NCBI GenBank assembly: GCA_902567785.1
Contig: CACFOR010000002.1
Coordinates: 1 to 64,000, forward strand
Direction of reading: 5' to 3'
DNA: 64,000 nucleotides
Origin: an uncultured Pelagibacteraceae bacterium
GTDB lineage: Bacteria > Pseudomonadota > Alphaproteobacteria > Pelagibacterales > Pelagibacteraceae
Positions within the stretch are counted from its first letter, which is position 1. Each line of letters begins with the position of its first letter. Below, piece after piece: positions 10,544-18,459 of this stretch. Made by a program: the position numbers and the translations under genes. Under the pieces are notes generated by a model. That model saw nothing but the letters and a program-made list of their open reading frames with translations. It had not been told where the DNA came from and did not search any database.

Positions 10544-10969
10544 TTATCCTTTCTTCGGCTCTTCTTTCTTAGCTTCTGCTTTTGGAGCTTCTTTCTTCGG
10601 CTCTTCTTTCTTAGCTTCTGCTTTTACTCCTTCGACAGCAGGTTTTGCACCCTCTGATTTATCTTTTTTTCTATCCTTTTTTGGAATTGCTTTAAGTGGA
10701 TTATTTCCTTTAGGAGGCATAGGATATAGTTGAGCTTCTCCTAATATTCTAGAAACTCTCAATGTTGGTTTAGCACCTTTACTAATCCAATGTTTTATTC
10801 TTTCAACTTCTAAATTAATTCTTTCTTTTTTTGTTTTGGGTAGCAGTGGGTTAAAAAAACCAACTTTCTCTATAAATCTTCCATCTCTTGGAAATCTACT
10901 GTCTGCAATTACAATTTTATAAACTGGCCTTTTTTTTGCACCACCCATTGATAATCTAATTTTAAGCAT
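10544..10969 (-). CDS. rpsP: 30S ribosomal protein S16 with Lys/Glu/Ala-rich tail
   Basis: Residues 1 to about 85 are S16: LKIRLSMGGAKKRPVYKIVIADSR, then RFIEKVGFFNPL and KHWISKGAKPTLRV, a 30S assembly protein. The remaining 55 residues form a low-complexity tail rich in K, E, A and P. Near the end the tail contains two copies of KAEAKKEEPKK, matching a 42-base DNA repeat. Total length is 141 against about 82 in E. coli. It heads the rpsP-trmD-rplS-leu block, downstream of ffh and the NTF2-like gene. Confidence 0.96.
   Translation of the reverse strand: MLKIRLSMGGAKKRPVYKIVIADSRFPRDGRFIEKVGFFNPLLPKTKKERINLEVERIKHWISKGAKPTLRVSRILGEAQLYPMPPKGNNPLKAIPKKDRKKDKSEGAKPAVEGVKAEAKKEEPKKEAPKAEAKKEEPKKG
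10549..10625. repeat. Tandem 42-bp repeat inside the rpsP tail
   Basis: A 35-base sequence at 10549-10583 recurs identically at 10591-10625, a period of 42 bases or 14 codons. It encodes the duplicated KAEAKKEEPKK segment of the S16 tail. Perfect identity at DNA level suggests a recent duplication or copy-number slippage within the low-complexity tail. Confidence 0.9.
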
Positions 10970-10989
10970 ATTTTTCTATTTCCTTTCTT

Positions 10990-11310
10990 TTATTTTTGAA
11001 GTTTTGTAGCACCAGTTTCTTGGTGTACTATTTTTCCATCTTTAAACTTGTAATAGGACATAACTGCTTCTTTATTACCGTCCTTAAAACTTGCAATAGC
11101 GTGCATGAATCCAACTTCGTTGTTTTCAAAAAGAATTCTCTCTTTATCAAGTTTTACATCTTTCATTCCAACCCATTTAACTACATCATCTTTAGACAAT
11201 GTTTTTCCAGATGCGTGCAATAGAAATTTAAAATCATCGTGTATAATTTCTTTCGCACCGTTTGCATCACCTGCATTTACTACTTTAACTAATTTTTGTA
11301 TTATAGACAT
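10990..11310 (-). CDS. NTF2/SnoaL-like small protein
   Basis: A 106-residue protein with the pattern of a SnoaL/NTF2-like cone fold: N-terminal helix KLVKVVNAGDANGAKEIIHDDFKFLL, then mixed strands ending SYYKFKDGKIVHQETG. It has no signal peptide and no membrane segment. It sits between ffh and rpsP (20-base gap to rpsP, 15 to ffh), a place where other alphaproteobacteria often carry a chorismate-mutase-like gene. Its function is unknown; proteins of this fold are small-ligand binders or isomerases. Family call moderate. Confidence 0.7.
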   Translation of the reverse strand: MSIIQKLVKVVNAGDANGAKEIIHDDFKFLLHASGKTLSKDDVVKWVGMKDVKLDKERILFENNEVGFMHAIASFKDGNKEAVMSYYKFKDGKIVHQETGATKLQK

Positions 11311-11325
11311 TATTTTTTCTCCTTT

Positions 11326-12672
11326 TTATTTTAGTTGGTTAAGAATATCTGGAGGTATTCCATCTTTATGATCACCTTTAGACATTTTTTTCATCATATT
11401 GGTCATCATTTTAAATTGCTTAAGCAATTTATTTATAGTGGCTGGATCTGCTCCAGAACCACCAGAAATTCTTTTTTTTCTTGAACCATTAATAATTTTT
11501 GGATTTTGTCTCTCCTCTTTTGTCATTGATAAAATAATAGCCTCATTAACTTTAATAATATTTTCGTCTATATTGGCATTATCCATTTGTTTTTTTATTT
11601 TTGAAACTCCTGGCAACATAGATAACACACCTTCCATTCCACCCATTTTTTTCATTTGTCTAAGTTGACTTAAATAATCTTCCATAGAAAAAGAGCCTGC
11701 TCTTAAATTTTCCTCCGTTTTTTTAATTTTTTCTTCATCAAGATCTTGCGATGCTTTTTCTACAAGAGAAACAACATCTCCCATACCTAATATTCTGTTT
11801 GCTATTCTTTCGGGATGAAAAACATCTAATTGGTCGATCTTTTCTCCTGTACCCATAAATTTAATAGGTGTTCCTGTAGCAAATTTCATACTCAGTGCAG
11901 CACCACCTCTACCATCACCATCGACTCTAGTTAAAATAATACCTGTCAAATCTACTGTTTTTTTAAATTCTTGAGCAACATTTACTGCGACTTGACCAGT
12001 TAAAGAATCTGCAACTAAAATTGTTTCGGTTGGTTTTGTTACCGATTTAATTTCTTTAATTTCGTTCATCATAGAAATATCTATTTGTGTTCTTCCTGCT
12101 GTATCAAAAATTATTATATCTACTCCACTTAAAGAAGCTGCGCTAACAGCTCTTTTTACAATATCAAGAGGCAGCTCATCTTTAACTGTAGGTAGTGTTT
12201 GTATTGAATTTTTTTCCCCAAGTATATTTAACTGCTCTTGTGCAGCTGGCCTATATACATCCAAACTTACAAGTAAAGTTTTTTTTTTATTATTTCTTTC
12301 TAGATATTTTGCTAATTTTGCAGCAGTTGTCGTTTTTCCTGACCCCTGTAAGCCAACGAGCATCAAAGAAAGAGGGGGTACCGCTTTCAGATTTAAATCT
12401 GATTTTGTGTCACCTAAAATTTTAACAATCTCATCAAAAACAACTTTTACTATCATTTGTCCAGGAGTTGTCGATCTTATAATTTCTTGGCCAATTGCTT
12501 TGGGTTTTATATTTTCAATAAGTTTTTTAACAACAGGTAAAGCTACATCAGCTTCGAGCAAAGCTTGACGTATTTTCCGAAGACCTTCATCAACCTGACT
12601 TTCGTTAAGTGAAGGTTCTTTTTTTAAAGAACTAAAAATTTCTTCAAATTTATTTGTTAAATTTTCAAACAT
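11326..12672 (-). CDS. ffh: Signal recognition particle protein Ffh
   Basis: A 448-residue SRP GTPase that delivers ribosomes making membrane proteins to FtsY. The N domain (1 to about 90) is followed by the G domain with P-loop GLQGSGKTTTAAKLA, DTAGRTQ and TRVDGDGRGGA, and then the methionine-rich M domain with LRQMKKMGGMEGVLSMLPG and KMMTNMMKKMSKG, which binds 4.5S RNA and signal sequences. It is transcribed divergently from dapF-ftsY. Upstream lies a leader with three hairpins that may regulate it. No strong Shine-Dalgarno is visible at the start codon. Confidence 0.97.
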   Translation of the reverse strand: MFENLTNKFEEIFSSLKKEPSLNESQVDEGLRKIRQALLEADVALPVVKKLIENIKPKAIGQEIIRSTTPGQMIVKVVFDEIVKILGDTKSDLNLKAVPPLSLMLVGLQGSGKTTTAAKLAKYLERNNKKKTLLVSLDVYRPAAQEQLNILGEKNSIQTLPTVKDELPLDIVKRAVSAASLSGVDIIIFDTAGRTQIDISMMNEIKEIKSVTKPTETILVADSLTGQVAVNVAQEFKKTVDLTGIILTRVDGDGRGGAALSMKFATGTPIKFMGTGEKIDQLDVFHPERIANRILGMGDVVSLVEKASQDLDEEKIKKTEENLRAGSFSMEDYLSQLRQMKKMGGMEGVLSMLPGVSKIKKQMDNANIDENIIKVNEAIILSMTKEERQNPKIINGSRKKRISGGSGADPATINKLLKQFKMMTNMMKKMSKGDHKDGIPPDILNQLK

Positions 12673-12693
12673 AATTCATTTATTCCAACACCA

Positions 12694-12772
12694 ATCGCAC
12701 TAGTGGGCGAACCCTCGCTGACTAGTGTCGATCCCTTTGTTTCCAAAGGCACCGCAAAACCTTTTTTTGCGG
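12694..12772 (-). ncRNA. Structured RNA leader upstream of ffh
   Basis: Read on the minus strand, three hairpins follow each other. The first has an 8-bp perfect stem (12765-12772 with 12752-12759). The second has a 6-bp stem closing a GAAA tetraloop (12744-12749 with 12734-12739). The third is long (12721-12732 with 12694-12704), 11 bp with one bulge, enclosing a smaller GGG-TTCG-CCC hairpin at 12705-12714. GAAA and TTCG loops appear only when read on the minus strand, supporting an RNA in the ffh direction. The SRP RNA signature GGAAGGAAGCA is absent, so it is not 4.5S RNA. I recall, unverified, a computational report of an ffh-associated motif in Pelagibacter. Confidence 0.6.
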
Positions 12773-12835
12773 GAATAAAAGTCAAACTACAGATAGAGGT
12801 TCAAAAAGTCAATAAATAAAGATAAAACTAAAAAT

Positions 12836-13663
12836 ATGAATAGTTTAGAAGCATATAAAATGGATGGTTTGGGTAATGATTTTATAATATTTGATGCAAG
12901 AAAAAAATCTATTTCTCTTAGCAAAGATCAAATAATTGAAATATCAAACAGAAATAACATAGGGTGCGATCAAGTAATTTTTATAAATAAAGATAAAAAT
13001 AATGATCCTTTATTAAGATTTTATAATTCTGATGGTGGTGAGACTTCAGCCTGCGGTAATGGCAGTAGATGTGTTGCTTATTTATTAATGAAAGAAAGTA
13101 ATATTGATAAAATATCTTTAAAAACAAAATTTGGAAACTTGGAAGCAGAATTAAATGAAGAAAATTTGGTCAAAATAAATATGGGTGAGCCTAATTTTGA
13201 ATGGAACAAAATACCTCTGGTAAAAGCAATGGACACCAAAAATTTAAAAATTAAAATTGAGGATAATAATGGAAAAGAAATCGTGGGTGGGTTTTCTCTA
13301 AGCATAGGAAATCCTCACATAATTTTTTTTGTTGAAAATTTAGATAAATTTAATTTAAAAAATATTGGTCCCAAGATAGAAAATCATAATTATTTTCCAA
13401 ACAAATGTAACGTTACTCTAGCTAATGTTAAAGATAGAAAAAATTTAAAAATAAAAGTTTGGGAACGTGGAGCTGGTCTAACCAAAGCATGCGGAACTGC
13501 GGCTTGTGCTACAGCTGTATCTGGATCCCTTTTGAATTTAAATGAAAGATCTGTAAATATAGAGTTTACTGAAGGAGTACTAAATATAGATTGGAAAAAA
13601 GATAATTATGTTTATATGACAGGTAAAGTATCTAAAATAAAAAAAATCAAAGTTAATATATAA
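12836..13663 (+). CDS. dapF: Diaminopimelate epimerase
   Basis: A 275-residue cofactor-independent racemase converting LL- to meso-diaminopimelate for lysine and peptidoglycan. The two catalytic cysteines are seen as Cys73 in ETSACGNGSRC and Cys219 in KACGTAACATA. The N-terminus YKMDGLGNDFIIFD is typical. The gene is two bases from ftsY; the methylthiotransferase gene often found between dapF and ftsY in alphaproteobacteria is missing here. The control region is shared with divergent ffh. Confidence 0.97.
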   Translation: MNSLEAYKMDGLGNDFIIFDARKKSISLSKDQIIEISNRNNIGCDQVIFINKDKNNDPLLRFYNSDGGETSACGNGSRCVAYLLMKESNIDKISLKTKFGNLEAELNEENLVKINMGEPNFEWNKIPLVKAMDTKNLKIKIEDNNGKEIVGGFSLSIGNPHIIFFVENLDKFNLKNIGPKIENHNYFPNKCNVTLANVKDRKNLKIKVWERGAGLTKACGTAACATAVSGSLLNLNERSVNIEFTEGVLNIDWKKDNYVYMTGKVSKIKKIKVNI

Positions 13664-13665
13664 TT

Positions 13666-14580
13666 ATGAATATTTTTGATAAATTTAAATCAGGTTTGAG
13701 CAAAAGTTCAAAAAGCTTATCATCTGGATTAAATGATTTAATTTTTAAGAAAAAAATAGAAGAAAGTAAGTTAGATGAATTGGAAGATTTTTTAATTCAA
13801 TCTGATGTTGGTGTAGAAGTTGCAAAAGAATTAACTGAAAAATTTTCCAATATTAAAATTAATTCAAAAAATTCTGAAAAAGAAGATATATATAAAATTT
13901 TTTCAAATTATATAATTGAAATATTAAAACCCCTTGAAAAAAAATTAGATGATATAAAAGATAATAAGCCTAGTACAATTCTAATTGCTGGGGTAAATGG
14001 GGTAGGGAAAACTACTACAATTGGTAAATTGGGAAAACTGTTACAACAAAATAATAAAAAAATAATTTTTGGTGCAGCAGATACTTTTCGTGCAGCCGCA
14101 GTAAATCAATTAGAGATATGGGCAAAAAAAATTAATGCAGAAATTATTAAATCTAATGAAGGAGCTGATCCCGCTTCGGTTGCCTATAAGGCTTTAGAAT
14201 ATGGAAAAAATAATCATTTTGATTACTTACTTATTGACACTGCAGGAAGACTTCAAAATAAAAAAAATTTAATGGAAGAATTTAAAAAAATAACTACTGT
14301 AGTAAAGAAAATAGACTCCTCAGCCCCTCACGAAACTTTCTTAATATTAGATGCCACAACTGGACAAAGTGCGATTAGTCAAGTTGATGAATTTAAAAAA
14401 ATAACACCGATTACAGGTATTATAATGACTAAACTTGACGGTACTGCAAAAGGTGGGATTTTATTAGCGATAGGGAAAAAGTTTAAATTACCGATTGTTG
14501 CTTTAGGTATGGGAGAAAAAGAAGATGACCTTCAAATATTTAAAGCAGATCATTATGCGAATGCATTAATGCTTAACTAA
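13666..14580 (+). CDS. ftsY: Signal recognition particle receptor FtsY
   Basis: A 304-residue SRP receptor GTPase. The NG domain is complete: P-loop AGVNGVGKTTTIGKLG, DTAGRLQNKKNLMEE, and TKLDGTAKGG. The acidic, membrane-binding A domain of E. coli FtsY is missing; the protein begins almost directly with the N domain, usual for compact alphaproteobacterial forms. Its stop overlaps the convergent secreted-protein gene by four bases. It lies about 1 kb from its partner Ffh on the opposite strand. Confidence 0.97.
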   Translation: MNIFDKFKSGLSKSSKSLSSGLNDLIFKKKIEESKLDELEDFLIQSDVGVEVAKELTEKFSNIKINSKNSEKEDIYKIFSNYIIEILKPLEKKLDDIKDNKPSTILIAGVNGVGKTTTIGKLGKLLQQNNKKIIFGAADTFRAAAVNQLEIWAKKINAEIIKSNEGADPASVAYKALEYGKNNHFDYLLIDTAGRLQNKKNLMEEFKKITTVVKKIDSSAPHETFLILDATTGQSAISQVDEFKKITPITGIIMTKLDGTAKGGILLAIGKKFKLPIVALGMGEKEDDLQIFKADHYANALMLN

Positions 14581-15152
14581 TTTATAAGATTTTCTGAGAT
14601 TAAAGGTTTATAAAAGGCACATTTATAAGTCGCATTTATATTTTTATAACCGCAATGTTTTAATAGGGAAGAAATATATAACTTATAATCATTGTTTGTG
14701 GGAAGTTTTTCAAGTTCATTTTTTTGAATATTAAATTTAAAATTAGATTTAATTGATTTTATTCCACTAATCATAATTAAAGTTTGATTATCACTCAGTA
14801 AATAATATGCGTAATCTTCGGGAAAAACTGGAAGATTATAATTAGCTGCTAATTCCTTAACTTTTTTAGGAAACCAATCATATGTTATCAATGGTAAAGT
14901 TTTTCCAGTATCATTATACATAATATATAAATCTTGGGGATAATCTGTAATATAATTAAACTCTACACCTTTAGCTAAAATCGCCTTTTCCCTCGTCTTG
15001 AAATATAAAGTAAATTTATCATCATGTGAAAGCATCTTCCCAATATTAAATACTTCTTCAAAATCTTCTTTTACTGGTGAAATTTCTTCAGAATTAGCAG
15101 AAACATTATAAAATATTAATAGGAATGTTAAACATAAAAATATTTTTTTCAT
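14577..15152 (-). CDS. Secreted hypothetical protein
   Basis: A 191-residue protein with a clear signal peptide (KKIFLCLTFLLIFYNVSANS), so it is probably periplasmic. I do not recognise the mature part. It is mixed alpha/beta with DLYIMYNDTGKTLPLITYDWFP in the middle, and two cysteines near the C-terminus (HCGYKN and YKCAF) that could form a disulfide. It stands alone on the minus strand between ftsY and an alpha/beta hydrolase gene. Confidence 0.7.
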   Translation of the reverse strand: MKKIFLCLTFLLIFYNVSANSEEISPVKEDFEEVFNIGKMLSHDDKFTLYFKTREKAILAKGVEFNYITDYPQDLYIMYNDTGKTLPLITYDWFPKKVKELAANYNLPVFPEDYAYYLLSDNQTLIMISGIKSIKSNFKFNIQKNELEKLPTNNDYKLYISSLLKHCGYKNINATYKCAFYKPLISENLIN

Positions 15153-15201
15153 ATTTTTAAATTAATTTTTAACTATGTAATTTGATTGTTTAAATTGTGA
15201 C

Positions 15202-16038
15202 TTAATTTAAGCTGTTTATAAAATCTTTTAACGTTTTTAAAAGATTTTCATCATATTCCATCATATGATCGTCATATTCTGTAAAATAATAATATTTAGG
15301 TTTATTGGCTAACTCATACATTTTTTGACCCATATAAAATGGAACAATATTATCTAATTTTCCGTGCATAATTAGTACGGGACTATTTATATTTTTTATC
15401 TTATTATTGCTTTCATACTTATCTTTAAGCAATAATCTCACAGGTAAATATGGATATTTAGTTTTTCCTGCTTCAATCATTGATGTAAATGGGGATTCCA
15501 AAATAATACCTGCAAAATTTTTATTTTGTCCTATTTCAGTTGCTATTCCAGTTCCAAGTGATTCTCCATAAATTATTATATTATTTTCTTTAACACCTTG
15601 TGATTTTAACCATTTAACAGCACTTCTCCCGTCTTCATACAAACCTTCTTCTGTTGGCTTACCTTTGTTTCCACTAAAACCTCTCCAAGCAATGATAAGA
15701 AAGTTTACCTGCATATTTTTAAAGTTATTAATTTTATGAATTCTATTTTCTAATGATCCTGCATTACCGTGTAAAAAAAGAATAGTTTTATATTTATCTA
15801 TATTTTTTTTATGATACCAAGATAAAAGTTCGATATTATCTTGAGTTTTGATTTTTACCTTTTCTACTGAAACAAGTAATTCATCCCCAAAATAATTATT
15901 TTCTGTTGGATGATATAGTAGACTTCTTTGATAAACATATGTGGTAACTAAAATAAAAAAATAAGCACCTATTAAAGTTAGCAATATAAGGTAAAAAAAG
16001 TTCATTTTTATTAAGTTTTTCTTAAACAAAAAATTCAT
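15202..16038 (-). CDS. Membrane-anchored alpha/beta hydrolase (BEM46/ABHD13-like)
   Basis: A 278-residue serine hydrolase. Residues about 13-33 form one membrane anchor. The fold then shows the oxyanion loop LFLHGNAGSLENR, nucleophile elbow GESLGTG, acid residue in HGKLDNIVP, and histidine in YDDHMMEYDENLL. The architecture (anchor, RSLLYHPTENNYFG, hydrolase) matches the BEM46/ABHD13 group, whose physiological substrates are mostly unknown. An internal ATG at residue 12 is an alternative start, which would shorten the pre-anchor segment. Confidence 0.85.
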   Translation of the reverse strand: MNFLFKKNLIKMNFFYLILLTLIGAYFFILVTTYVYQRSLLYHPTENNYFGDELLVSVEKVKIKTQDNIELLSWYHKKNIDKYKTILFLHGNAGSLENRIHKINNFKNMQVNFLIIAWRGFSGNKGKPTEEGLYEDGRSAVKWLKSQGVKENNIIIYGESLGTGIATEIGQNKNFAGIILESPFTSMIEAGKTKYPYLPVRLLLKDKYESNNKIKNINSPVLIMHGKLDNIVPFYMGQKMYELANKPKYYYFTEYDDHMMEYDENLLKTLKDFINSLN

Positions 16039-16082
16039 TTTATATTTGATATATTTAACCTATCATAAGCTTTTAAAAAATC

Positions 16083-16268
16083 ATGATAAAAGAATTTAAG
16101 ATAAAAGATATATTAAATGCAGTAGATACAATTTCCAAAATTGAGAAAAAAAACCGCAAAATTTCCTATAAAAAAGATTATAACTATGAGGATGGTCCCC
16201 TAATTCATGAGAAACAAGCTAAAACAAAGAAAAGTGAAATCCTTGTTCTTAATGAAATGATTGAATAG
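16083..16268 (+). CDS. Small hypothetical protein, 61 aa
   Basis: A short charged protein with no membrane segment or signal peptide: basic N-terminal half (KIEKKNRKISYKK) and an acidic/lysine mix behind. It lies 17 bases upstream of the zinc-ribbon gene on the same strand and fills an otherwise empty gap, which supports it as a real gene co-transcribed with it. I recognise no family. Confidence 0.5.
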   Translation: MIKEFKIKDILNAVDTISKIEKKNRKISYKKDYNYEDGPLIHEKQAKTKKSEILVLNEMIE

Positions 16269-16285
16269 AATAATAAAGAAATTAA

Positions 16286-16933
16286 ATGATTATTCAGTGC
16301 AAAAGTTGTTCTAGAAAATTTATAGTAAAGGATAAAGATATCCCAAAGGAAGGCAGAAAGGTACAATGTGGATATTGTTCTATTACTTGGCATCAACTAC
16401 CCATTTTTGCATCAACGAAAACAGAGAAAAAATTAAAGGAGAAAAAGCCAAAAATAGAGACTGATGATTCTCCATCTATCGATAGTATAAAAGCATCCGA
16501 TGGTAAAACTTACAAATTTTTAGGAAGTCAGTGGGCTGAGGTGCTACCTTCTGGAAAAACTGGATTATTTGCTAGAAAAAAAATTGGTCAAGAGCTTGAT
16601 GAAGTTACAGGAAGAAAAGAAGTAAAAACTACTAAAAAAAAGAAAAAGAAAATTGAAGAAGTGGACCCATCATCAAGCAATTATAATAATGAAAAAAAAC
16701 TACCTGATATTTACCAGCCTAAGGAAGGAATTGGTTTTTTTGGTTACATTTTACTAATTATAATTATTGGTTTTTCTATAGTTGGAATATTAAAAACTTT
16801 TGAAAATGATTTAGTAAATAATTTTCCTCAAATTGAATATATTTTTTACCTATTAGATGAACAGCTAGAATATTTGGCTGAATCTGTAAAGAATTTAATA
16901 GTGATAATTAGTGATCTAATAAATTCTTATTAA
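16286..16933 (+). CDS. Zinc-ribbon (MJ0042-type) membrane protein
   Basis: A 215-residue protein. Residues 1-38 form a zinc ribbon of the MJ0042 type, with two CxxC pairs (CKSCSRKF and CGYCSITWHQ). A charged, lysine-rich linker follows, then one membrane span at about 149-168 (FFGYILLIIIIGFSIVGIL) and a short C-terminal helix region. Such proteins are common in alphaproteobacteria and often sit near cell-division or SRP genes; the function is not established. The partner is probably the preceding 61-residue protein. Confidence 0.8.
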   Translation: MIIQCKSCSRKFIVKDKDIPKEGRKVQCGYCSITWHQLPIFASTKTEKKLKEKKPKIETDDSPSIDSIKASDGKTYKFLGSQWAEVLPSGKTGLFARKKIGQELDEVTGRKEVKTTKKKKKKIEEVDPSSSNYNNEKKLPDIYQPKEGIGFFGYILLIIIIGFSIVGILKTFENDLVNNFPQIEYIFYLLDEQLEYLAESVKNLIVIISDLINSY

Positions 16934-16934
16934 T

Positions 16935-17123
16935 TTAATTCTTTTTAATTGATTTTATTGAATCGACAATAATTAAAAACAAACAAAATATAACTATAAT
17001 CCAAAAAGGAAGACCTCTCCAAAAACCAGCTAAGCCCGTACTTATGCTCCAAGCAAGACCTATTACAAAAGTTGCAACAAGTAATATACCTATTATAATT
17101 GTTATTTTTTCACTTAATTTCAT
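16935..17123 (-). CDS. Small two-span membrane protein
   Basis: A 62-residue protein with two hydrophobic spans (about 8-28 and 38-54) and a lysine-rich end. Its start overlaps the amidase stop by four bases, so it is the last gene of the TRAP transporter-amidase operon. No family is recognised. The overlap and the good membrane topology argue that it is real. Confidence 0.65.
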   Translation of the reverse strand: MKLSEKITIIIGILLVATFVIGLAWSISTGLAGFWRGLPFWIIVIFCLFLIIVDSIKSIKKN

Positions 17124-18454
17124 TTTTTAATTTTACTTGTCAGCCAGTTTGCATTTCTAAATAATCTTTCATCATCAAATAATGATGACACTAGTTGTAC
17201 ACCTATAGGTAGACCATTCTTTCCCTGAAGCAATGGTAAGCTAATGGAAGGCATTCCGCAATAAGTCCAAACCGTACAAAAAATAGGATTACCCGTAAAT
17301 TCTAAACCCTTGGGTGCTTCACCTGTAGCTGAAGGAGTTAAGATTGCATCATAATCATGAAAAAATTGTTTAAAATAAGTATTCGCTGTATCTATTTTTG
17401 ATAGGGCATCATTATATTCAACTGAGGTATATTTCATTCCTCTTTCGATTGCCTGTATAATTTTATCACTTAATTTATTTTTAGAAGATTTGTATTCTTT
17501 AGAAAAGGAAGTTGCCATATCTGACTCCATAATTATTTTATGCCACTCTGGAATTCTTTTAAAACCCTCTGGAAGTTCAACCTCATCTATTTTACCTTTT
17601 AATTTATTATTTATTTCATCTTTTATTTCTTCAAAACCCTCTTTTGCATCTTCTTCTAATTTATCCATAAAAGGTAATTTGATATAGGCCAACACTGGTT
17701 CCATTGGGGGTTTTTGTTGACAAGCAGCTAATAGTTTTGGTTTAGGATTTAAAGATGTATCAGGATCTTGTTTATCATAACCAATAAGCTGTTCGCTAAT
17801 TAATGCAGCATCCTCTACAGAGTTAGAAAAAACTCCTACCTGATCTAATTTTCTAGATGACTGCAATACTAAGTGACGTGAAATTAGTCCTCTTGTGGGT
17901 TTATACCCTACTACACCACAGTAAGAGGCAGGCCTAATTATTGATCCATTAGTTTGACTGCCAACAGCAAGAGGGACCATATGTGAAGCTACAGCTGCAG
18001 CGGAACCACTTGATGATCCACCTGGAGTTTTATTAAGATCATGTGGATTTTTAGTTTTTCCAGGTGAATAATACGCAAGTTCACATGTTACAGTCTTACC
18101 CATAATAACTGCTCCTGCCTGTTTTAACTTTGAAACAACCGTGCAGTCATTGAAGCTTGGATTTTTTTTATGGATCTCAGTGCCATCAGTTGTTGGCATA
18201 TCCGCTGTATCAAAAATATCTTTAATGCCAACTGGAACACCATGAAGGTCACCATGATTTCCTGATTGATGGAGCAAATCTAGTTTTTTTGCTTGAGCAA
18301 TTGCAAGTTCTTCATCAAAAAACTCCCAAGCTTGAACATCTTTTTCCTTTTTTTTTATTTCTTTTATAAAATTTTTGACAAGTTCTTCTGATGTAATTTC
18401 TCCCTTTTTAACAGATTTAACCATTTCTACTACGGAAGTATTAATTGATGGCAT
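17120..18454 (-). CDS. Amidase signature family hydrolase
   Basis: A 444-residue cytoplasmic amidase. The Ser-cisSer-Lys centre is intact: Lys78 in GVPVGIKDIFD, the glycine/serine stretch GGSSSGSAAAVA (145-156), and nucleophile Ser171 in GSQTNGSIIRPA. It could be mistaken for GatA, but it is shorter, and no gatB or gatC lies nearby, so a catabolic amidase is likelier. The gene is five bases downstream of dctM, suggesting that it acts on the compound imported by this TRAP system or on a derivative of it. The substrate is unknown. Confidence 0.9.
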   Translation of the reverse strand: MPSINTSVVEMVKSVKKGEITSEELVKNFIKEIKKKEKDVQAWEFFDEELAIAQAKKLDLLHQSGNHGDLHGVPVGIKDIFDTADMPTTDGTEIHKKNPSFNDCTVVSKLKQAGAVIMGKTVTCELAYYSPGKTKNPHDLNKTPGGSSSGSAAAVASHMVPLAVGSQTNGSIIRPASYCGVVGYKPTRGLISRHLVLQSSRKLDQVGVFSNSVEDAALISEQLIGYDKQDPDTSLNPKPKLLAACQQKPPMEPVLAYIKLPFMDKLEEDAKEGFEEIKDEINNKLKGKIDEVELPEGFKRIPEWHKIIMESDMATSFSKEYKSSKNKLSDKIIQAIERGMKYTSVEYNDALSKIDTANTYFKQFFHDYDAILTPSATGEAPKGLEFTGNPIFCTVWTYCGMPSISLPLLQGKNGLPIGVQLVSSLFDDERLFRNANWLTSKIKK

Positions 18455-18459
18455 AGATT

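Noticed and set aside
12673-12835. 4.5S SRP RNA gene next to ffh
   Set aside because: The region is structured, but the conserved SRP core sequence GGAAGGAAGCA is absent and the hairpin pattern does not match.
17120-18454. GatA subunit of the amidotransferase
   Set aside because: The amidase signature is shared, but the protein is shorter than usual GatA, and it sits in a TRAP transporter operon without gatB or gatC.
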